Shown here piece after piece: positions 57,781 through 64,000 of a stretch of DNA of 64,000 bases. The stretch is from Macrotrachela quadricornifera (Eukaryota; Rotifera; Eurotatoria; Philodinida; Philodinidae): contig JAJEKB010021488.1 of NCBI GenBank assembly GCA_022393335.1, forward strand, positions 1,290,878-1,354,877, given 5' to 3'. The translations under genes were made by a program, and so were the position numbers. The notes beneath the pieces are model-generated. The model was not told the origin of the DNA and ran no database searches. It worked only from the letters and a program-made list of their open reading frames with translations. Every line of letters starts with the position of its first letter. Positions within the stretch are counted from its first letter, which is position 1.

Positions 57781-60335
57781 TTAGTCAAATAAACCAAAAC
57801 CATCGTTATCTTCTGACGATAGACAATTATGCATTTCTATAAAAGTATTCAATACAGTTGACTTAGGCCATACATGATCATAGTTAACTTCTTCAATAGT
57901 AATGAGACGTGCACAAAGACATTTAAGTCGTGAAGGATTCTGTTTTGACCGTAAAAGAGTACATATATCAGTGTCATCTGCTTTATCGAGAGGTGTTTTT
58001 CCATGAGAATTAACATAATCGATGTGAACACCTACATTGAGTAACATTTTTATTATTTTCATGATATTTCCTTTAACATCTTGAGGAAAATTATGAGAAA
58101 CAATATGTAGAGCAGTGTTACTATCAAGTTGATCTCTAGCATTTATATCGATCCATTGTTGTCCATATTCAAGAAGAAGTTGAGTAGAACCAACATTGGG
58201 AAACCTATCAAAGAAAAAAGTGACTAGTCAAACGACATGTACAAAATTGTATTTCGATAAAAAAAATCATGTATCTGTGGATGAATTAATCTAATAATTT
58301 GTGATTACTTACGAAAGTACTTGAATGATATCAGCTGATCGGTAATTACTATTAAGGCATGTTCTGTGATCAACGCTCAGATGTAATAAATTTTTTCCTT
58401 GTGTTGTTATGTATTGTTGTCGACATAAATTTCTAATCCATAGAAGGATGGATCGACGATCTTCATTGTTAATTGTTGATTGTTCAAGAACCTAAAACAG
58501 TATTCAATAACAGTAATGAAATATTAATATTTTGAATCTATATTAATTTAATCGATGATCTATCGAAATTCATCTAAACTGATAAATATACTAATGAAGA
58601 AGTAAAGGTGGAACGATAATATTCTCGTTTAAAGTCTATTCAATAATAAATTTGATTTTTTCAAATTCTATTAACTAATCATGAGACCACATGTCTATCT
58701 TAACTAAATAGATAAAAACACCAATATGTGGAAAACAAATACATCAACAAAATGCATAATGAAATTACATTAATTATCATTGAAAGAGATATTTCGCTAT
58801 GGCTATGACAGTTGTTTAATTGATTACAACCAGCAAGCCATGAATTTCTTTTACTAATGAAGATTTTCGATAGATAATTCATATACTATTTCTTTTCTTT
58901 AAAATAATCGTCATTTGATACTGTAATATTTCTTATCGCACAAAATTTTCGTTAGTAGTCTCCATCCTTATCTATAAAACATCTAAATTCTATGTTTCTA
59001 TACCTTTGCTGCAATTGCTATTAGATATAAGGTATATTTGATAAATTTATCATTTGGTTTTTGTTGTAAAGGTTTTGATGTAAGATGACATATTTTCAAG
59101 AATTGATCGACAGGAATTGATATTTGAGCAGTAATCATTCTACAAAATATCCATATAAATCGTTCAGGAGGAAATTGTATTTCCATTTGTTGATGTAAAT
59201 GAAAGAGATGAAGATTGAGATGAAGAGAACGATCAAATTGGTTGGTTTCTACAAGGATGTCTCCATGATCAAGTAATGGTTTAAATAATCGTTTTTTCTT
59301 TCGAACGAGGAGGATTCGTTCACAAATAAGTAATGCTTCAGTACATAAACGATCATTATCATTTTGAATCTGATCAAGTTCATCAATTGTTTCACATTCT
59401 TTTTGAAAATCATAAGCAACAATTGTCTGAGCTACTGTTTTTGGTAGATGAAATAAAACACGTTGTTCAAGTGATTTTTTCAATAGACGTATCATTCGTT
59501 GACGTTCATTGAATGTGATAACATTGTTGGAAGTTATTAATGAGGATGCGACGAGTTCAAGATCATCAAAATTTGTCTCATTAGGAATGAATTCGAGTAA
59601 GAAATCGATTACTTCAAATGAATCTCTTTCGGCTGCTAACATTATAGGTGTTTTTCCATCGCGATTTTTAACAGTAACAGATGCGCCTGACAAACACAGC
59701 AGTTGTACTATTGCCAAATGACCTTCCCTAGCGGCCGTACTCAATGCTGTGTTTTGCTCAACATGTGTTTTATAATCAATGTTAGCACCTTTATCTAGGA
59801 GATAAGTGACAATATCAGTGTATCCACTTTGGGCAGATAGAAGTAGACTATTGTTTTTGTTCGCATCATTTGATATCGTTTCATTAACGTCAGCATATCC
59901 GTTCTCAATTAAAAATTGTACAATATCGAGTCGTCCTTTCATACAAGCATCGATTAACAATGGATAATGTGAACCATGATTAACATCAGCTTCACCAAAA
60001 TCAATCAGAATTTGTGCCACGGTAAAATGACCACGATCTAGAGCACACCATAATGCAGTTATATGTGGAATGAGATTTCCGTTAGAATCGTGCATAGTTC
60101 CCTCAACTTCGATTCCAGTAGGAAAATAACTAAGTAACAGACGCACTACCTCATCATATCCATTGAGAGAAGCTAACATTAGTAGAGTAGAGTATTCATC
60201 TTGTTGTTGAATTATTGACGTTAGAAGATTGGAAATCTCAGGATTTATATGAAGATATTGATTGAGATCATCTAATCTATTGTTGCGAACCAATTCATAG
60301 AGTTCTTGTTCGATACTTAAATTGTTTTCATCCAT
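57781..60335 (-). CDS. fem1: FEM1-like ankyrin-repeat substrate receptor
   Basis: Three minus-strand exons (60335-59004, 58491-58313, 58204-57781) join in frame to 644 residues, close to vertebrate FEM1A-C (about 615-670). Residues ~48-290 are ankyrin repeats (STLLMLASLNGYDEVVRLLL, ITALWCALDRGHFTVAQILI, NTALSTAAREGHLAIVQLL, KTPIMLAAERDSFEVIDFLL). The FEM1 hallmark helical region follows (ECETIDELDQIQNDNDRL, EALLICERILLVR; human FEM1B has the same layout). Further ankyrin repeats lie near the C-terminus (TALHIVSHNF, KTPLDKADDTDICTLLRSK) and the end is LKCLCARLITIEEVNYD, as in FEM1. FEM1 proteins recruit C-degron substrates to CUL2 ubiquitin ligase. The ALWC motif and repeat order support the family strongly; I cannot choose among FEM1A, B and C. 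Confidence 0.85.
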
Positions 60336-61269
60336 TAATATGCTTCTCGTTTGATTTAAGTTTATTGTCGAATGAGTGCATAACTCGAATCATTTGCAAT
60401 TTATACGTTTCAATATGATGAAATTAGATGAGAGAATTATGTAATTACATACATGACGTACATGTATTGACGAAATAACTGATAAAAATGATAAGAATGC
60501 AAAACTAAGGGTGAAAGTGAGAAGTGTCAATAAAAAATGGACTAGCCTATAGAATTTAATAATTCTGTTTGAGCAGAAGTTGTATATTGACATTGCCTTT
60601 TATTGAAAAAAATTTTGAGATCTTATATCGATTTTCTTGAAGACCAACAATGATCTATGAATTAATTGGAAGTTCTGTCTAGTTTTAAAAACGTTCAGTA
60701 TGATAGGAGTCAATTGTTGGATTTAAAAGCACGATTTTTCTGAGTATTTTATACGAGAAGATCATTCTCGTAAGCCATGATCTCTGGATATTCTTGAACA
60801 TTATTTTTTTTCGAACCTTCAAGTGATTTCAGATGATTTCAGTTATTGAAATCAGTTTGTTCCTCCTTGGCACAATACTGTATTTGTTCTTACAGTACTT
60901 GTAAGCACTTTCGAACATAACAAATCAAATGCCTACTCAAAAAATAAATAAAAAAGAAATTTGTCCTATATCTTCCCATTTGATTTTATCCCATCCACAC
61001 CTCTGCATCTGCCTGTACACAGTAAAAGTTTTTTTATTAATCATTTATCACGACAAGAAAAAGAAAATATTACTAAGTATGAACTATGCGTAGGTAAAAC
61101 GCTCGAAATCTAATGTATACTCGTCGATAACGTCGTAAAATATATATTTATAGGAAAAAGTAATTTATATAAACATGTAGTGATTATTTTTTCTTCTACT
61201 CGATATCATATAAAAACATGTTCACAATATGATTTTGATATGTCAGTTTATCTCATATTAAACAAATTC
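60336..61269. other. intergenic
   Basis: Promoters of the divergent FEM1-like and protease genes presumably lie here. One copy of a short direct repeat is at 60835-60870. No gene seen. Confidence 0.4.
60835..60870. repeat. direct repeat bracketing the protease pseudogene, left copy
   Basis: GATTTCAGTTATTGAAATCA then GTTTGTTCCTCCTTG. It recurs at 62943-62978 with two or three differences, in the same orientation. Confidence 0.6.
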
Positions 61270-62276
61270 ATGCATATTACTATTATATTACTCGCGATTG
61301 TGAGTGGTTTATTTGCTACTCCATCAATATTACCTCCAACATTTGATAGTGAAGAATTATTAATTCCAAAAGGTATTTCAATTGATGCACATCTCAAGAA
61401 AATCGCTGAATTTTGGACTGCTGATAAAATCAAAAACAAGCAAAGACACCAGAAGAACTCTATCCGGAATTATTCAATCAACAAGTTAACAATACATCTT
61501 TAGATAGTAAAACTGTTACTTTTCAAGAGAAAATAGAAGAGATTATTGATGCCATAGCACCAAATGTATCAGAATCAAGAACAGCTTTTCCTGGTACTCG
61601 TCCTACAATTGGTAAAGTATACTGGAATGCTGGAAATGGAAAATATGGATTTTGCTCAGCTTCAATCATTCCTTCGGATTCTCGAGACTTAATTATCACT
61701 GCAGGTCATTGTATTCATGATGGAACACGATATCTTATTAATAAACAATGGGTATTTGTACCAGGTTATTTAAATTCAAATACAAATCCTGCACCATATG
61801 GTGTTTGACCTGCTCGTCGTATGAGTGCTCTTTCAACATGGACACAAGGTAAAAGCTACAATGCTGATGTTGGGATGGTTTCATTATCACTTGTTAATAG
61901 TCGACATATTCAAGATCGAATGGGTAGTAATGGTTTGATTTTCAATGCTAAGATTCCTGGATATACACCTAATTTAGGTGGATCACCAAGTTATATTTCA
62001 TCTTTTGGATATCCATTGAATCTTCGAAATAGTTTGGTATTACAATATTGTTATACGACACCTTCTCGATCTCCATGTGCACCAAATAGTTATAATGGAT
62101 TATTTATTCGATGTGATATGGATGGTGGATGTTCAGGTGGTCCATGGATTAATAGTGCGAAACAAGTCATTTCTGTAAACAGTTTCTCAATAACATCATT
62201 CAACTACGGCAATCTAAATTGCCCATATCCCGATCAAACAATTCAATCTCTTTATAATTCATGTAAATCAGCATAG
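61270..62276 (+). pseudogene. V8/glutamyl endopeptidase-like serine protease, disrupted
   Basis: ATG 61270 begins a signal peptide (MHITIILLAIVSGLFATPS); the more upstream ATG 61240 is less likely. The frame breaks near 61431-61440 (a small indel in CAAAAACAAG moves reading from one frame to the next), and a TGA at 61806 sits where the family would have Trp (GV-stop-PARRM). Otherwise the protease is complete to TAG at 62276. Catalytic triad: His in ITAGHC, Asp in NADVGMVSL, Ser in GGCSGGPW. A short pro-region precedes the catalytic domain. The organisation resembles bacterial and fungal secreted glutamyl endopeptidase/trypsin-like enzymes more than animal trypsins, so it is a candidate horizontally acquired gene. 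With two lesions it is probably inactive. If both were assembly errors it would encode a normal secreted protease. Confidence 0.8.
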
Positions 62277-64000
62277 AGAAAAAAGAGTCATATTATGTTC
62301 TTTTGTTCTTTATTTGTTAATATAAATTTTCTTTTAATTTTAATCAAGTTTATTTATTCTGAAAGATTTATTCAACTTTTTGATTTTGAGTGAATGAAAC
62401 AAATCTACTTAGCACTAACCAAAAGTTCTCAGAATGCGAAAAAAATCATTGAATAACTTTTCTGAGCTGAATGTAAAAGCATTTATTGTCATCAAAGAGT
62501 TTTCAATTCATGATAAATTGTATTGAATTTTGTACGATTTCTTTAAGTTTTCTCAATGTTCGACTTTTTGCGTCGAACTTAGCTGGTCAATCTTGATAAT
62601 CTTAGAATATTTCTGGATTTGTGGTAGTTTTTCATTCAAGAACAAACAAAGAAAACTGGCTTTTGAAGGTATTAATCATATTTCTTTTTTTGGTTTATTG
62701 AAGTTGAAAAATACGCTTGCTTGTCGGTTTCATAAAAGTATAACAATCGGATTTTAGACAATGGAGGAGTAATCTCATCTACGTTCAATATGCTGCGTTA
62801 CCCCTACAAATTATTACTACTAAATAAATTTTACTTTCTACATGATTCAGTAAAGACTATCATATATAATTCATAGACAATGTCTTCATAATGTTCTTTT
62901 TTTATCTAACGATAAAAAGAAAAGGACAAGAGAGAACAAACTGATTTCAGTTATTGAAATCAGTTTATTCCCCCTTGTAGTCATTTAAAAGTTCAATTAG
63001 ACGAAATAAGATCATATTTAAAAGCTTAAGAGATTGTATTGTTTAGACAGCTAACTAAAGATATGTGAAACAAATTTTCGTTTATTAATACCAGTAATAG
63101 CCATATGTTTGATTGTATAATATTTTTCTAGCATTGATTTCTTTCAAATTCAATTTCATTCGAGAGAAATATATCGATAAAATACCATACTCATTATGAT
63201 ATAAATGCTACCGCTGGTTATCAAGAAAAATAGTTCTTATCGAAATTTTATTATTATTAGTTTAGTTTAATATTGTTCAAATAGCATAGAGAGATAGAGC
63301 GACTATTGGTATAAAAAGAAATTTTTGTATACCCCTAAGTACATATCGACAAAAAAAATTACTGTATAGAAAACATCCAATTATTCATTTTCTGTTTTCT
63401 TTCAACAAGAAAGACATAAATATATCGTTTCAGGAGGCTACGTATCTTGACTAATAGATGTCATTTGTTCTCTTCTTTACTTTTCCTCAATACTACTGTA
63501 GAAAACGACCATTCGTTTATTCATATATCAGCAACTAAACATGGATATTAATATAATCTATTTTTCTATTAATGAAAGGAATTCAGTACAGATGTTTTTT
63601 TGCTTGTTCTCTTTGCACATTTCAACCGTTATAACTGTAACATCATAAGGTAAAAACATATGTGAGAAAAAAATATAATAAAAAGAATAACACTTTTCAT
63701 GCGATAATTATATTTTTTACAATTGATTCTGTCGTCTAACCTGTATTAGAAAAACTTATATGTTTGTTTATCATAATCTTTTTCTATTTTGCTTCCACTC
63801 GCGTATCTTTCTTTCATTCATACCAATTGATATAGAATATTCTACGAGTATAGATCTATATAATATTCATCAGTAGAATCAAAGTTATGCACTGAGCAGT
63901 TGGTACTGCAATTAATGTATATAACATATGATAGGAAGAAAAGAAAAGATTAAGCTATGGACGAGGAAAGTGGAGAAAAATAATGTTAGCGAAGGAAAAG
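62277..64000. other. intergenic, to window end
   Basis: AT-rich; includes the right copy of the direct repeat at 62943-62978. No coding or structural RNA feature recognised. Confidence 0.4.
62943..62978. repeat. direct repeat bracketing the protease pseudogene, right copy
   Basis: Counterpart of 60835-60870, GATTTCAGTTATTGAAATCA followed by GTTTATTCCCCCTTG. Confidence 0.6.

Noticed and set aside
1..64000. tRNA, rRNA, CRISPR arrays, telomeric repeats
   Set aside because: Scanned by eye for T-loop words, array-like spacing and TGTGGG-type repeats; nothing convincing seen, though tRNAs could be missed without a covariance search.

Overview
The window looks like nuclear DNA from a bdelloid rotifer (a Rotaria/Adineta-type animal). 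The DNA is AT-rich and genes have short GT-AG introns, mostly about 50-75 nt. There is a Penelope/Athena-type retroelement carrying its own intron and hammerhead ribozymes, and many small inverted-repeat transposons. The gene families (single-exon F-box and receptor genes, a TIR protein, NHL repeats, a fungal-like subtilase, a bacterial-like V8 protease) also fit bdelloid accessory regions. I made the assignment from sequence patterns alone, without a database search. Gene starts, splice sites and family names are manual readings.

Layout. 1-5.6 kb: two related genes of a recurring unknown family (the second broken), then a decayed Penelope-like element (PLE). An inverted pair of 'CCCAGGCAGAC' MITEs has flipped the middle of the PLE. 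6.2-10 kb: an NHL-repeat pseudogene (-) and a METTL24/FkbM-like methyltransferase (+) with an in-frame stop. 10.6-14.9 kb: degenerate minisatellites and a nested, very GC-rich hAT-type MITE. 15.6-18.1 kb: a five-exon gene for a membrane-anchored protein with a Thr/Ser stalk and a discoidin-like domain. 18.1-20 kb: two MITEs. 20.7-23.5 kb: a seven-exon RBR ubiquitin ligase with UBZ-like fingers and a ZZ finger. 24.1-24.7 kb: a 581-bp palindrome with apparently perfect 240-bp arms. 27.1-29.4 kb: a TIR-domain gene (-). 32.6-34.4 kb: an F-box protein. 34.8-35.2 kb: one hAT MITE inside another, both with exact 8-bp target duplications. 35.8-45.3 kb: a direct segmental duplication, each copy holding one gene for an acylated protein of unknown function (-). 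46.2-49.2 kb: a secreted subtilase (-). 51.9-56.6 kb: a 1578-residue single-exon receptor with LDLa/EGF repeats and seven helices (-). 57.8-60.3 kb: a FEM1-like ankyrin protein (-). 61.3-62.3 kb: a V8/trypsin-like protease pseudogene (+).

Functional picture. The genes do not form an operon-like system. Themes are protein turnover (RBR ligase, F-box, FEM1), the cell surface and signalling (discoidin protein, LDLa/EGF receptor, TIR protein), and likely horizontally acquired secreted proteases. Four protein-coding genes outside the PLE show clear inactivating changes. One duplicate gene carries a frameshift that a new splice acceptor could bypass. Mobile elements and foreign-looking genes side by side resemble bdelloid subtelomeric regions, but I saw no telomeric repeat array.
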